From positions 1 through 50,816 of the forward strand of contig NZ_CDBO01000002.1 in NCBI RefSeq assembly GCF_000819885.1: DNA of 50,816 bases, in the 5' to 3' direction. The DNA comes from Aeromonas fluvialis (GTDB taxonomy: Bacteria > Pseudomonadota > Gammaproteobacteria > Enterobacterales > Aeromonadaceae). The notes beneath the pieces are model-generated. The model was not told the DNA's origin, searched no databases, and saw only the letters and a program-made list of their open reading frames with translations. A program made the position numbers and the translations under genes. Position 1 is the stretch's first letter. Each line of letters opens with the position of its first letter. This document shows positions 8,824-18,064 of the stretch, piece by piece.

Positions 8824-9543
8824 TCACTTGTGCTGATCTGCCGGCGATTGCAAGGACATCATAGATGCGTGCCGGTATTGGTGCAGCAGTTTAAGAAAGT
8901 CATCCGGCTCCCGATCCAGGCTGTTTATCGGGATTAGCAGGTCATATCCGAGCAAGTAGCGCATCCGTGTCATGCGCTGTGCGAGCATGGCCAGTGCGCC
9001 GTCATAGCGTATTCCCTCGGGGGTGCAAAATGCACTCTCTTCCAGTAAATCGATGCCCTGCAGGGGGTCACTTCCCCGAACGGGTTGACCATGGGGTTGT
9101 TCGTTTTGCATGGCCAGCAGCAGCAAGGGCCGTTGCTCTGTCAGTAGATGCACGGCCAGTCTGGGGGTGATTAACCTCAGAAACTCGTCATACCGTTTGA
9201 TCTTGAAGCCTATGTAAGGTAATGGCTGGAGATCCCACCCGACATGGACCCTGGGTTGATCGATGCGCTGGATGTTGTGCCACTTCAGTGCCCAACCGCC
9301 ATATTTATGGTGATAGTGGAGGGCGTGCTGGCAGAGGGAGAGGCTGATCGGGGGCTCATTGAGCTTGAGCCAACCTATCAATGTCATCATCAGGCCACTG
9401 AGCAGCAATACATAGGCTGGAATGGGTGGGCTTGCCACAAACAACCAGAGCAGTAATAGCATCAGGCTGGTGATAAGCCCCCCGGCCCAGATCAGGGTCA
9501 AGCCATTGCGGCGGACCAGAGGCTTGATATGTCGTGTTTCCAT
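8824..9543 (-). CDS. Inner-membrane protein of unknown function (possibly DUF2982)
   Basis: The frame stays open far upstream, but the ATG at 9543 has an ideal site (AAGGAGG, 5 nt), giving 239 aa. Two hydrophobic helices lie near residues 15-36 and 40-58. The remainder is a cytoplasmic domain with an amphipathic region around YHHKYGGWALKWHNIQRIDQ, which could be a PH-like beta domain, and a helical C-terminus (LDREPDDFLKLLHQYR). I believe it matches the DUF2982 proteins seen in Vibrio, Shewanella and Aeromonas, whose role is unknown; this is from memory. It is divergent from recR. Confidence 0.65.
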   Translation of the reverse strand: METRHIKPLVRRNGLTLIWAGGLITSLMLLLLWLFVASPPIPAYVLLLSGLMMTLIGWLKLNEPPISLSLCQHALHYHHKYGGWALKWHNIQRIDQPRVHVGWDLQPLPYIGFKIKRYDEFLRLITPRLAVHLLTEQRPLLLLAMQNEQPHGQPVRGSDPLQGIDLLEESAFCTPEGIRYDGALAMLAQRMTRMRYLLGYDLLIPINSLDREPDDFLKLLHQYRHASMMSLQSPADQHK

Positions 9544-9750
9544 TAAACCTCCTTGTCCTGTTGAGGATGGCGAGCGTTCCGATACTACCCGTTTGTGAGC
9601 AAGTATAAGCGTCGCGTTTTTGCGCTGACCCGTAAAGCACATGGCAGTCAGAGACGGGCTCGGGTATAGTCCTGCGCCAATGCGTGATCCTGTTTTGCTT
9701 ACCCGTTGTGACCCTGCTGGTGACGAGGGCGAGCCCGTGTAAGGAGTGTT

Positions 9751-10353
9751 ATGAAGTTCAGTCCCCTGCTCGATGAGATGATGAAGGCCCTGCAGGTGTT
9801 GCCGGGGGTGGGGCCCAAATCGGCACAACGGATGGCCTTTACCCTGCTCGAGCGCGAGCGCAGCGGCGGTCTGCGGTTGGCTCAGTTGCTTGGTCGGGCG
9901 CTGACCGAGATTGGTCACTGCAGCCACTGTCGTACCTTTACCGAGAACGATCGCTGCGATATTTGCGCCAATCCCAAGCGTGAAGAGAACGGCCTGCTCT
10001 GCGTGGTGGAGAGTCCGGCGGATGTGGCCGCCATCGAGCAGACCGGCCAGTTTTCCGGTCGCTACTTCGTGCTGATGGGACATCTTTCCCCGCTTGATGG
10101 AATCGGCCCGGAGGAGCTGGGGCTCGATATTCTCGAGCGCCGTTTGAAGGAAGAGCACATTAGCGAGTTGATCCTCGCCACCAATCCCACCATCGAGGGG
10201 GATGCCACGGCCTGGTATATCGCCGACATGGCCCGTCATGCCGGGGTAGAGGTGAGCCGCATCGCCCACGGCGTGCCGGTGGGTGGCGAGCTGGAGCTGG
10301 TGGATGGCACCACGCTCTCCCACTCCCTGATGGGGCGCCAGCGTCTCAAGTAA
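9751..10353 (+). CDS. recR: Recombination mediator protein RecR
   Basis: RecR works with RecO (and RecF) to load RecA on SSB-coated gaps. At 200 aa it is the usual length. It shows the N-terminal helix-hairpin-helix ([16 protein letters not shown]), the four-cysteine zinc finger (C57, C60, C69, C72) and the Toprim domain ([26 protein letters not shown]). The start has AAGGAGTGTT before it. In many gamma-proteobacteria recR follows dnaX and ybaB. Here it follows a divergent gene and so probably has its own promoter. htpG begins 161 bp downstream with a separate heat-shock promoter; recR followed by htpG is a common order. Confidence 0.97.
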   Translation: MKFSPLLDEMMKALQVLPGVGPKSAQRMAFTLLERERSGGLRLAQLLGRALTEIGHCSHCRTFTENDRCDICANPKREENGLLCVVESPADVAAIEQTGQFSGRYFVLMGHLSPLDGIGPEELGLDILERRLKEEHISELILATNPTIEGDATAWYIADMARHAGVEVSRIAHGVPVGGELELVDGTTLSHSLMGRQRLK

Positions 10354-10443
10354 CGGGGCGGCGGCAAGTCGCAACACACTGAACATAAAGTCGGCGGTCA
10401 CACGCCAGCAGGGGGTGAATGAGCAGGATTGCACATTCGCCCC

Positions 10444-10471
10444 CTTGATATTTGGATCGCTGTCCCCATCT
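10444..10471 (+). promoter_or_regulatory. Sigma-32 heat-shock promoter of htpG
   Basis: CTTGATA (10444-10450), 13-bp spacer, CCCCATCT (10464-10471). This fits the RpoH consensus CTTGAAA-N13-17-CCCCATNT with one mismatch. It lies 43 bp before the htpG start, which agrees with HtpG being a heat-shock protein. Confidence 0.92.
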
Positions 10472-10514
10472 AGGTTGGGTGTATGTTCAACCCGATGTTT
10501 CTGAGGATAGGTCC

Positions 10515-12428
10515 ATGACCCAAAGTGTTCATGCCGAAACCCACGGCTTTCAAACTGAAGTCAAACAACTGCTTAGCCTGATGGCTCACAGCCTCTACTC
10601 CAACAAAGAAGTATTCCTGCGCGAGCTGATCTCCAACGCCTCCGATGCGGCGGACAAGTTGCGCTTCAAGGCGCTTTCCGATGCCTCTTTGTTCGAAAAC
10701 GACGGCCAGTTGCGTGTGCGCCTGGTGGTGGATAAAGAGAAGCGTACCCTGACCATCTCTGATAACGGGATCGGTATGACCCGTGATCAGGTGATCGAGC
10801 ACCTGGGTACCATCGCGAAATCCGGCACCGCAGAATTCTTCAAAAACCTCTCCGGCGATCAGGGTAAGGATTCCCAGCTGATCGGTCAGTTCGGGGTCGG
10901 TTTCTACTCCGCCTTTATCGTGGCCGACAAGGTGACTGTGGTTTCCCGCGCCGCAGGTACGGCTCCGGAGCAGGGTGTGCAGTGGGAGTCGGAAGGGGAA
11001 GGCTCCTTCACCGTGGCTGATGTGACCAAAGAGGGTCGCGGCACAGACGTTATCCTGCACCTGCGTGCCGAAGAGGACGAGTTCCTCGACGACTGGCGTC
11101 TGCGCTCCGTGGTGGGCAAATATTCCGATCACATCAGTGTACCGGTCGAGATGTTCAAAGAGGGTACGCCGGATCGTGAAGAGGATGGCGAAACGATCAA
11201 AGGCACCCCGGGCGAGTGGGAGCAGGTCAACCGCGCGACCGCGCTCTGGACCCGCAACCCGAAAGATATCAAGGACGAGGAGTATCAGGAGTTCTACAAG
11301 CACGTCGCCCACGACTTTGAAGATCCGCTGCTTTGGGGTCACAACCGGGTGGAAGGGGCGCAGGAGTACACCAGCCTGCTCTACGTGCCGGCCCGCGCGC
11401 CGTTCGATCTCTATAACCGCGAGCAGAAGCACGGTCTGAAGCTCTACGTGCAGCGCGTCTTCATCATGGACGACGCCGAGCAGTTTATGCCGACCTATCT
11501 GCGCTTCGTCAAAGGGGTGCTGGACTCTGGCGATCTGCCGCTCAACGTCAGCCGCGAGATCCTGCAAGACAACAAGGTGACCGTCTCCTTGCGCAAGGCC
11601 TGCTCCAAGCGGGTGCTGACCATGCTCGCCAAGCTGGCGAAAGACGATGCCGAGAAGTATGCCAAGTTCTGGAGCGAGTTCGGCAATGTGCTCAAAGAGG
11701 GCCCGGCCGAGGATCACGCTAACCGCGAAGAGATCGCCAAGCTGCTGCGTTTTGCCAGCACTGCCGGCGAGGGCGAAGCCCAGACCGTCTCTCTCGAGGA
11801 TTACGTGGGCCGCATGAAGGAAGGCCAGCAGAAGATCTACTACATCACCGCTGACTCTTATGCTGCCGCCAAGAACAGCCCGCACCTCGAGATCTTCCGC
11901 AAGAAGGGCGTCGAAGTGCTGCTGATGTGGGAGCGTGTGGATGAGTGGCTGATGAGCCACCTGACCGAGTTCGACGGCAAGCAGCTTATCTCCGTCACCC
12001 GTGGCGAACTGGATCTCGGCGATCTGGAAGACGAGGCCTCCAAGCAGGCCCAGGAAGAGGCTGAAAAAGCCAACGCCGGTCTGGTGGAGCGGGTCAAGCA
12101 GAGCCTGGGTGAGGCGGTGAAAGAGGTGCGCGTGACCCACCGTCTGACCGATTCCCCGTCTTGCATCGTTACCGACGCCTACGGCATGAGCACCCAGATG
12201 ATCAAGCTGATGCGCGCGGCTGGCCAGCCGGTACCGGAGCAGAAGTACATTCTGGAGCTCAACCCCGACCACTCGCTGGTGAAGAAGCTCGACACCATCG
12301 AGGATGAGGCGCTGTTTGGCGAGTGGGTTGCTCTGCTGCACGAACAGGCCCAGCTGGCCGAGCAGGGCGGGCTGAACGATCCGGCGAGCTTTGTCTCCCG
12401 CATCAACCGCCTGTTGCTGCAAGCCTAA
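10515..12428 (+). CDS. htpG: Chaperone protein HtpG (bacterial Hsp90)
   Basis: An ATP-driven dimeric chaperone acting in the cytoplasm with DnaK. It has the GHKL ATPase domain ([38 protein letters not shown]), the middle domain ([12 protein letters not shown]) and the C-terminal dimerisation domain. At 637 aa it is near E. coli HtpG (624). The start at 10515 follows GAGGATAGGTCC; an earlier in-frame codon at 10452 lies inside the promoter and is rejected. The gene is single, between a sigma-32 promoter and a bidirectional terminator. Confidence 0.97.
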   Translation: MTQSVHAETHGFQTEVKQLLSLMAHSLYSNKEVFLRELISNASDAADKLRFKALSDASLFENDGQLRVRLVVDKEKRTLTISDNGIGMTRDQVIEHLGTIAKSGTAEFFKNLSGDQGKDSQLIGQFGVGFYSAFIVADKVTVVSRAAGTAPEQGVQWESEGEGSFTVADVTKEGRGTDVILHLRAEEDEFLDDWRLRSVVGKYSDHISVPVEMFKEGTPDREEDGETIKGTPGEWEQVNRATALWTRNPKDIKDEEYQEFYKHVAHDFEDPLLWGHNRVEGAQEYTSLLYVPARAPFDLYNREQKHGLKLYVQRVFIMDDAEQFMPTYLRFVKGVLDSGDLPLNVSREILQDNKVTVSLRKACSKRVLTMLAKLAKDDAEKYAKFWSEFGNVLKEGPAEDHANREEIAKLLRFASTAGEGEAQTVSLEDYVGRMKEGQQKIYYITADSYAAAKNSPHLEIFRKKGVEVLLMWERVDEWLMSHLTEFDGKQLISVTRGELDLGDLEDEASKQAQEEAEKANAGLVERVKQSLGEAVKEVRVTHRLTDSPSCIVTDAYGMSTQMIKLMRAAGQPVPEQKYILELNPDHSLVKKLDTIEDEALFGEWVALLHEQAQLAEQGGLNDPASFVSRINRLLLQA

Positions 12429-12445
12429 GCGGCAAAGCCGATAAC

Positions 12446-12476
12446 AAAAAGCCCACTGCATGCAGTGGGCTTTTTT
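12446..12476. terminator. Bidirectional terminator between htpG and sapF
   Basis: A perfect 20-bp palindrome (12451-12470, arms GCCCACTGCA / TGCAGTGGGC) has AAAAA before it and TTTTTT after it, so it can end both the htpG transcript and the convergent sap transcript. Confidence 0.92.
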
Positions 12477-12532
12477 GATCCCGCCGAGTGAGAACGGCGA
12501 AAACAGCGGCAAGGGAGGCGGCCAGCGCCTCT

Positions 12533-13318
12533 CTATTTGCGGTATTCGTTATTGTAGTTCTGGATGAGACGCCGGGTCACTTCATGCTGGGGATCGGCAA
12601 ACACCTTGAGGGTCTTGCCGCGCTCCACCACCCGCCCTTCGTGCATGACCAGCACCTCGTCGCTGATATGGCTGACGATACCCAGATCGTTTGCCACCAG
12701 CACATAGCTCAGCCCCATGCTCTCCTGCATCTCCAGCAGCAGGTTGATGATCTGGGAGCGGACCGAGATATCCAGGGTGGAGAGCGCCTCATCGGCCACC
12801 ACGATCTTGGGGTTGAGGATCAGTGCCCGCGCCAGCGCCACCCGCTGTTGCTGACCGGAGGAGAGCATCTGCGGGTAGAAGAGGGCGTGATCCGGCAACA
12901 TCCCCACCATGCGCAGGGTCTGTACCACCTTCTCGCGGCGCTCCTCCTCGGTCATCTCGGTGTTGAGACGCAGCGGGGTCTCCAGGATCTGGCCGACCCG
13001 GATCTTGCGGTTGAGCGAGGTATTGGGATCCTGAAAAATCATCCGTAGCAGTTTGCAGCGAGTCTGGTAATCACCATGCACCATCAGCTGGCCGTCGATG
13101 GCGATGTCGCCGCTGGTGGGCTCGATCATCCCGGCCAGAATACGGGCAAGGGTGCTCTTGCCGGAGCCTGCCTCGCCGACGATGGCGAGGGTCTGACCCA
13201 CTTCGAGATCGAACGAGAGGGGCTTGATCGCCTCCACCGCCTGACGACGGAACAGACCGGTGCGGTTCTGGTAGGTTTTGCTAAGGCCTCTGACCTGCAA
13301 CAGGGATGGCTCGATCAC
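12533..13318 (-). CDS. sapF: Sap transporter ATP-binding protein SapF
   Basis: An ATPase subunit of the SapABCDF ABC transporter (peptide family), linked in enteric bacteria to antimicrobial-peptide resistance and, for SapBCDF, to putrescine export. At 261 aa, it has Walker A GEAGSGKST (48-56), Q-loop in MIFQDP, signature LSSGQ (152-156) and Walker B VVADE with E177. The N-terminal segment TGLFRRQAVEAIKPLSF and GMIEPTSG match E. coli SapF as I recall it. The H-loop position, where most ABC ATPases have His after V-T-x, reads LVANDLG with N210, so the switch histidine is missing. Last gene of the operon, 34 bp after sapD. Confidence 0.93.
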   Translation of the reverse strand: MIEPSLLQVRGLSKTYQNRTGLFRRQAVEAIKPLSFDLEVGQTLAIVGEAGSGKSTLARILAGMIEPTSGDIAIDGQLMVHGDYQTRCKLLRMIFQDPNTSLNRKIRVGQILETPLRLNTEMTEEERREKVVQTLRMVGMLPDHALFYPQMLSSGQQQRVALARALILNPKIVVADEALSTLDISVRSQIINLLLEMQESMGLSYVLVANDLGIVSHISDEVLVMHEGRVVERGKTLKVFADPQHEVTRRLIQNYNNEYRK

Positions 13319-13352
13319 AAGCGGGGCTCCTTCATGGGGGCATTAACGGTCA

Positions 13353-14351
13353 TCATTTTTTCGGTTCCTCCATGTTCAGCGGGAAGTGACAGCTGAACTG
13401 ATGGCCCTTGATCTTGTTCATCAGCGGGGTCTGCACGCACTGCTTCTGGGCGTAGGGGCAACGTGGCCCCAGTCGGCAGCCGATGGGCAGGTGTTGCAGC
13501 GGCGGTATGACGCCGGGCAGGGTTTCAAGCCGCGACTTGTGGCGTACCAGCTTGTCAAAGTCGGGGATCGATTTGAGCAGGGCATCGGTATAGGGGTGAT
13601 GCGGGGTCTCGAGGATCTGCTCCCGGGTGCCTACCTCCACCATCTGGCCGCAATACATCACGTTGATGGTGTCGGTCAGGTTGGCGATGGCGGCGATGTC
13701 GTTACTGATGATCAGGATGGTGGTGTTGCCGAGCTTGTTCATCTTGTCCAGCAGTCGCAGGATCTGCGAATGGGTGGTGGACTCCATGGCGCTGGTGGGC
13801 TCGTCGGCCACCAGCAGGCGCGGCTGGTTGGCAATCGCCATGGCGATCATCACCTTCTGGCACATGCCATCGGACAGCTCGTGGGGATAGGCGCGCATCA
13901 CCTTGCGGTGATCCTTGACCCCGACCCTGTGCAGCAGGGCGATAGCCTTCTTCTTGCGCCACTGGAAGCGCTGCCAGAACTGCCCCTCGAACGAGTCGGT
14001 CGGGATCGCCTCTTCTAACTGGGTGCCTATCTCCTCGGAAGGGTCGAGGCAACTGATGGGATCCTGGAAGATCATGGCAATCTCGCGCCCCATGATGCGA
14101 CGCCGCTCCTTGGGGGCCATGGTCAGCAAGTCCATGTCATTGAAGCGCATCCGGTCGGCACGCACCGTCCAGTTGTCCTTCTGGATACCGACGATCACCT
14201 TGGCCACCAGACTCTTGCCGGAGCCGGATTCCCCCACCAGACCGCGGATCTCCCCCTCGGCCACGGTCAGGCTCACCTTGTCCACCGCCTTGACCTTGCC
14301 CTGCGGGGTGTCGATCTCGATGGTGAGATTGCGTATATCGAGCAATGGCAT
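13353..14351 (-). CDS. sapD: Sap transporter ATP-binding protein SapD
   Basis: A 332-aa Opp/Dpp-type ATPase. Walker A GESGSGKS (40-47), Q-loop IFQDP, signature LSDGM (159-163), Walker B LLVADE (179-184), and a C-terminal oligopeptide-transporter extension with [14 protein letters not shown], the cysteine motif common in DppD/SapD-type proteins. The H-loop reads IISNDIA with N217 instead of His, the same change as in SapF (AAC codon checked on the minus strand). E. coli SapD is also known as TrkE because it supports Trk potassium uptake. The start overlaps the stop of a 39-aa frame (TGATG), which itself overlaps the sapC stop. Confidence 0.93.
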   Translation of the reverse strand: MPLLDIRNLTIEIDTPQGKVKAVDKVSLTVAEGEIRGLVGESGSGKSLVAKVIVGIQKDNWTVRADRMRFNDMDLLTMAPKERRRIMGREIAMIFQDPISCLDPSEEIGTQLEEAIPTDSFEGQFWQRFQWRKKKAIALLHRVGVKDHRKVMRAYPHELSDGMCQKVMIAMAIANQPRLLVADEPTSAMESTTHSQILRLLDKMNKLGNTTILIISNDIAAIANLTDTINVMYCGQMVEVGTREQILETPHHPYTDALLKSIPDFDKLVRHKSRLETLPGVIPPLQHLPIGCRLGPRCPYAQKQCVQTPLMNKIKGHQFSCHFPLNMEEPKK

Positions 14352-14470
14352 CAGTTATTCCCCGCGGCAAGGGTGCCTTCACCTACCAGCGAATAGTCGA
14401 TGGGCACGCAACATAATGGTGTACTGACACCGATGGCGACATTGCAAATATCTAGCAGGGTCATCAGCAT
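14351..14470 (-). pseudogene. 39-aa junction frame, sapD-start-like then sapC-end-like
   Basis: This short frame fills the whole gap between sapC and sapD and is coupled to both by TGATG overlaps (14472-14468 and 14353-14349). Its start, MLMTLLDICNVAIGVSTP, resembles the sapD start [16 protein letters not shown]. Its end, [13 protein letters not shown], resembles the sapC end NLVGEGIREALKEGND. So the order is sapC, piece of sapD, piece of sapC, sapD: what an old tandem duplication of the sapC/sapD junction would leave after an internal deletion and drift. It may still be translated because reading is never interrupted. Whether the peptide has any role is unknown. Typed as pseudogene for lack of a better class. 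Confidence 0.6.
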
Positions 14471-15363
14471 CAGTCATTCCCCTCTTTGAGTGCTTCACGA
14501 ATGCCTTCGCCGACTAAATTGGTGGCTAGCACGCTGAACAGGATGGCCATACCCGGCAGGGTGACGGTCCAGGGGGCGAGATAGATAAGGTCGCTCGAAT
14601 CGGCCAGCATAGTGCCCCACTCAGGTTGGGGAGACTGGGCGCCGAGGCCAAGAAAACCGACCGCCGAGATATCGAGGATGGCCGCCGACAAGGTGCGGGT
14701 GGTCTGGGCCACCAGGGTCTCGACGATGTTGGGCAGTATGGCGAGGCGCATGATCCGGAAGGGGGGCGAGCCGTCAAGCCGGCTGGCGATGATGTACTCC
14801 TTCTGCATCTCGGCATGCACTGCGTTGTAAGTGGCCCGGATAAAGGGGGGGATCAACGCCAGGGTAATGGCGATAAGGGTATTGCCAAGGCCCGGCCCCA
14901 GAATGGCCACCATGATGATGGCCATCAGCAGGGAGGGGATGGAGAGCAGGGTATCGAGCAGGTGGTGCAGCACGCTCGATTTGAGCCCCTTGCTCATGCC
15001 GCCGAGGATACCGATGGCAGAGCCCACCACCATGGCGATCACCACCACGACAAGGGCACAGCCGAAGGTGAGACGTGCCCCCACCACCAGCCGGGAAAGC
15101 ATGTCACGCCCCAAATCATCGGTGCCAAGGAAGTAGTCGATATTGCCGGTCGCCGCCCAGGAGGGGGCCAACAGCAGCCTGTCGGTGTGCTGTTCATCAA
15201 TACCGTAGGGAACGACCAGCGGCCCCACCAGCGTGATAAGCAGCAACAGCAAAAAACACCAGAACCCCGCCATCGCCAGCGGATTGCGGCTGTATGAGGC
15301 CCACGTCTGCTCAAGGGGCGAGAGGATCTTGAGTTCGGGGTAAATGTTCGATTTATCTTGCAT
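14470..15363 (-). CDS. sapC: Sap transporter permease SapC
   Basis: A 297-aa inner-membrane permease of the DppC/OppC type: cytoplasmic N-terminus (KILSPLEQTWASYSRNPLAM), first helix near 32-54, periplasmic loop with LGTDDLGRDMLSRL, then a five-helix permease core. The EAA loop that contacts the ATPase is YIIASRLDGSPPFRIMRLAILPN. The end of the gene, LVGEGIREALKEGND, is echoed in the small frame that follows. It starts 35 bp after the sapB stop. Confidence 0.94.
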   Translation of the reverse strand: MQDKSNIYPELKILSPLEQTWASYSRNPLAMAGFWCFLLLLLITLVGPLVVPYGIDEQHTDRLLLAPSWAATGNIDYFLGTDDLGRDMLSRLVVGARLTFGCALVVVVIAMVVGSAIGILGGMSKGLKSSVLHHLLDTLLSIPSLLMAIIMVAILGPGLGNTLIAITLALIPPFIRATYNAVHAEMQKEYIIASRLDGSPPFRIMRLAILPNIVETLVAQTTRTLSAAILDISAVGFLGLGAQSPQPEWGTMLADSSDLIYLAPWTVTLPGMAILFSVLATNLVGEGIREALKEGND

Positions 15364-15398
15364 AGAGTACCTGGCTCCTGGTCACGCCATGAGCGCGT

Positions 15399-16358
15399 TC
15401 AATCCTGTTTGGCATAGAGCTCTTTGCGCCGTGCCGGATAGATAAGGGTGGTCAGCAACTCGGTGCTGACGCTGATCAGAATAACGAAACTGGCGACCAC
15501 CAGGGTGGCGCCGCGGATGGCCGCGTAATCCTGCAGGGCGATGCTGCTGATGAGCCAGCGGCCGATCCCGTGCCACTCGAACACCACCTCGGTGATCATG
15601 GCGGAGGTGAGCACGCTGCCCAGTTGCAAACCCAGCAGCGGCAGCACCGGCGGCAGGGCGTTCTTGAGACCATGGCGCCAGACGATCTGTGCCTTGGACA
15701 GGCCCCGGCTCGCCGCTGCCTTGATGTAATTCTGCTTCATCACGTCGATGAGGGAGCTGCGCACATGACGGATCACCTCGGTGGTGGGCACTACCGCCAG
15801 TACCAGCGACGGGAGAATGAGATGACGCAGGGCATCATGCAGCGCCGCTTGCCGCCAGGGCTCGTTGCTGAGCAACACATCGATCAGGGCAATACCGGTA
15901 ATGGATGGCACGTCGTAGAGCAGGCTGAGCTGTCCTGATGACGGTAACCAGCCAAGATCCAGCGAAAAGAGCATCACCACCAGCAGCGCCAGCCAGAATA
16001 CCGGCACCGCATAGCCGATAAGGCCGGCGGTCATGATAGAGATATCGAGCGTCTTGCCCTGGGAGAGGGCGGCCAGGGTGCCAAGCGGAATGCCCACCAG
16101 CAGCGAGATGGCAAACGCCGCCAGACAGAGGATCAGCGTCGCCGGAAAGTAGTGGCGGATCTCGTCCAGTACCGGCAGCCCGGAGACGCTGGAGATCCCC
16201 AGATCTCCCGCCATGATCCGGCGCAGAAAATCGGGGTAACCGCGCCAGAAACTCAGTTCGTGAGCAAGCAGCCGATACTCCAGCAGATAGGCGACCAGGG
16301 TCAGCGCCAGCAGGGTAATGAGCAGCAGGTTGATGCGGCGCAATATGTATAGAAGCAT
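15399..16358 (-). CDS. sapB: Sap transporter permease SapB
   Basis: A 319-aa permease of the DppB/OppB type with an N-terminal helix (LLLITLLALTLVAYLL) and a permease core from about residue 75. The EAA loop is KAAASRGLSKAQIVWRHGLK. It pairs with SapC to form the membrane channel. Only 2 bp separate its start from the sapA stop, so translation of the two is probably coupled. Confidence 0.94.
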   Translation of the reverse strand: MLLYILRRINLLLITLLALTLVAYLLEYRLLAHELSFWRGYPDFLRRIMAGDLGISSVSGLPVLDEIRHYFPATLILCLAAFAISLLVGIPLGTLAALSQGKTLDISIMTAGLIGYAVPVFWLALLVVMLFSLDLGWLPSSGQLSLLYDVPSITGIALIDVLLSNEPWRQAALHDALRHLILPSLVLAVVPTTEVIRHVRSSLIDVMKQNYIKAAASRGLSKAQIVWRHGLKNALPPVLPLLGLQLGSVLTSAMITEVVFEWHGIGRWLISSIALQDYAAIRGATLVVASFVILISVSTELLTTLIYPARRKELYAKQD

Positions 16359-16360
16359 GC

Positions 16361-17962
16361 TTACTCCCGGTGGGCCTGATTGAAGGAGGTGCCGCCAAAG
16401 GGCATCAGTGTCAGTCCCTCGATATCGCTGCGGGTGACCTGGGTGCGCAGGGCATGGGCCAGCGGAATGAGCGGTAACTGTTCATTAAGCAGGGTTTGCG
16501 CGTAATAGTAGTTGCGCAGCCGGAACGAGAGCTGGGGGGTGGTGACCGCATCATCCAGCAGTTGATCGAAGGCCGGACTGCACCAGCGGCTGTAGTTGTT
16601 GCCCCGCTCCACCGCAGAGCAGCTCAGCAACTGACGAAAGAAGTTATCCGGGTCTGCATTGTCGGCTATCCAGCCGGAGAGCAGACTGTCGTACTGCCCA
16701 TTGAGCAGGCGTTTTTCAATGACGGGCCACTCCTGTTGCACAATCTTGAGTTTGATCCCCACCTTGGCCAGATCACTGCGGATCAGCTGGGCGGTCTTGA
16801 CCGCATCCGGGTTGTAGGGGCGGGCGTCCGGTTGCACCAGCACCTGCATCTCAAATCCTTGTTCGAGCCCCGCCTCCTTGAGCAGCTGGCGGGCCCGTTT
16901 CGGGTCCGGCTTGCGCTCGGGCAGACTGGGGTTGTAACCCCAGGAGAGGGGGGGCAGCAGGCTGTTGGCGGGCAGTCCGGTATCGAAATAGACCGCCTGC
17001 AGCAGGTTATCGATATTGATGGCGTTGGCAATGGCCTGGCGCACCTTGATGTTGTTGAACGGCGGCTTGCGGGTATTGAGGGCTAAAAACGCGACGTTCA
17101 TCCCCGACTGGACCGAGAGGCGCAAATCGGGATGCTGTTTGATCACCGAGAGCTGGCTGGCGACCGGGGTGCTCATCACGTCGCATTCGCCGGTCAGCAG
17201 CTTGGCCAGCCGCTTGGCGGATTTGGGGGTGATGTCGTAGACCAGTTGTTCAATCTTGGCCGGCCCGTTCCAGTAGCCGGGATGACGCAGATAGCGAATG
17301 AACTCGTTGTGACGATACTCCGTGAAGCTGAACGGTCCGGTGCCGATGGGGCGGCTATCCAGCAGAGCGGGTGTGCCCGCCTTAAGCAACTGGTCGGCAT
17401 ATTCGGCCGAGAGGATCACCGCATAGTCGCTGGCCAGGGTGGCGAGGAAGGAGGCATTGGGCTGGTTCAACTCAAAGACGACGGAGTGCGGCCCCTTTTG
17501 GTAGACCTTCTTGATCAGCTGCTCTTGCCCCAGACTGAAGAAGTAGGGGTACTCGCCGCCGGAGACCTGATGATAGGGGTGCTGTTTATCGAGCTGGCGG
17601 GCATAGGTGAAGACCACATCATCGGCATTGAAGGGACGGCTCGGTGTGAACCAGGGTGTATGGTGAAAGCTCACCCCTTCGCGCAGGGTCAGGGTGTAGG
17701 TGAGGCCATCCTCGCTGATCTGCCACTTGCTGGCCAGCGCCGGCTCCAGTGCCAGGGTATTAGGGTTGACATCCAGCAAGCGATCATAGAGCTGACGGGC
17801 ACTGGCATCCAGCGTTACCCGGGAGTTGGAAACATGGGGATTGAAGGAGAGGGGGGATCCCTCCGCGCAATAGATGAGCCCGGTTTGGGAGGCCTCGGGT
17901 TGCTTCTGGCAGCCGGTGACCAGCACCAGCAGACCCAGTAGCAAGGGTGTGAGCATTCTCAT
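16361..17962 (-). CDS. sapA: Sap transporter substrate-binding lipoprotein SapA
   Basis: The 533-aa extracytoplasmic solute-binding protein (family 5, DppA/OppA fold) of the Sap system. The signal reads LLGLLVLVTGCQKQP, with a lipobox (VTGC), so it should be a lipoprotein anchored by Cys. The body has the family-5 features: YCAEGSPLSFNPHVSNSR at the mature N-terminus, LTYTLTLREGVSFH, and FLALNTRKPPFNNIKVRQAI. In pathogens SapA binds cationic antimicrobial peptides or heme; substrate here is unknown. First gene of sapABCDF, 102 bp after pspF on the same strand, so readthrough from pspF is possible. Confidence 0.92.
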   Translation of the reverse strand: MRMLTPLLLGLLVLVTGCQKQPEASQTGLIYCAEGSPLSFNPHVSNSRVTLDASARQLYDRLLDVNPNTLALEPALASKWQISEDGLTYTLTLREGVSFHHTPWFTPSRPFNADDVVFTYARQLDKQHPYHQVSGGEYPYFFSLGQEQLIKKVYQKGPHSVVFELNQPNASFLATLASDYAVILSAEYADQLLKAGTPALLDSRPIGTGPFSFTEYRHNEFIRYLRHPGYWNGPAKIEQLVYDITPKSAKRLAKLLTGECDVMSTPVASQLSVIKQHPDLRLSVQSGMNVAFLALNTRKPPFNNIKVRQAIANAINIDNLLQAVYFDTGLPANSLLPPLSWGYNPSLPERKPDPKRARQLLKEAGLEQGFEMQVLVQPDARPYNPDAVKTAQLIRSDLAKVGIKLKIVQQEWPVIEKRLLNGQYDSLLSGWIADNADPDNFFRQLLSCSAVERGNNYSRWCSPAFDQLLDDAVTTPQLSFRLRNYYYAQTLLNEQLPLIPLAHALRTQVTRSDIEGLTLMPFGGTSFNQAHRE

Positions 17963-18064
17963 TGTTGAACCATGTTCTTATAGGGGGTTTGTATGCACGT
18001 TTTGATATCAATGTGCCAGCACGAAAGCGGGCATGTTGCGGGCGTCGTCTTCAACCGCATTTCT

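Noticed and set aside
9544..10434. N-terminal extension of the membrane-protein gene at 8824-9543 across recR
   Set aside because: The extension is antisense to recR and the real start at 9543 has an ideal AAGGAGG site.
10470..12512. A 680-codon minus-strand frame opposite htpG
   Set aside because: Antisense shadow of htpG. It shows no ribosome site, no known motif and the composition expected from reverse reading of biased codons.
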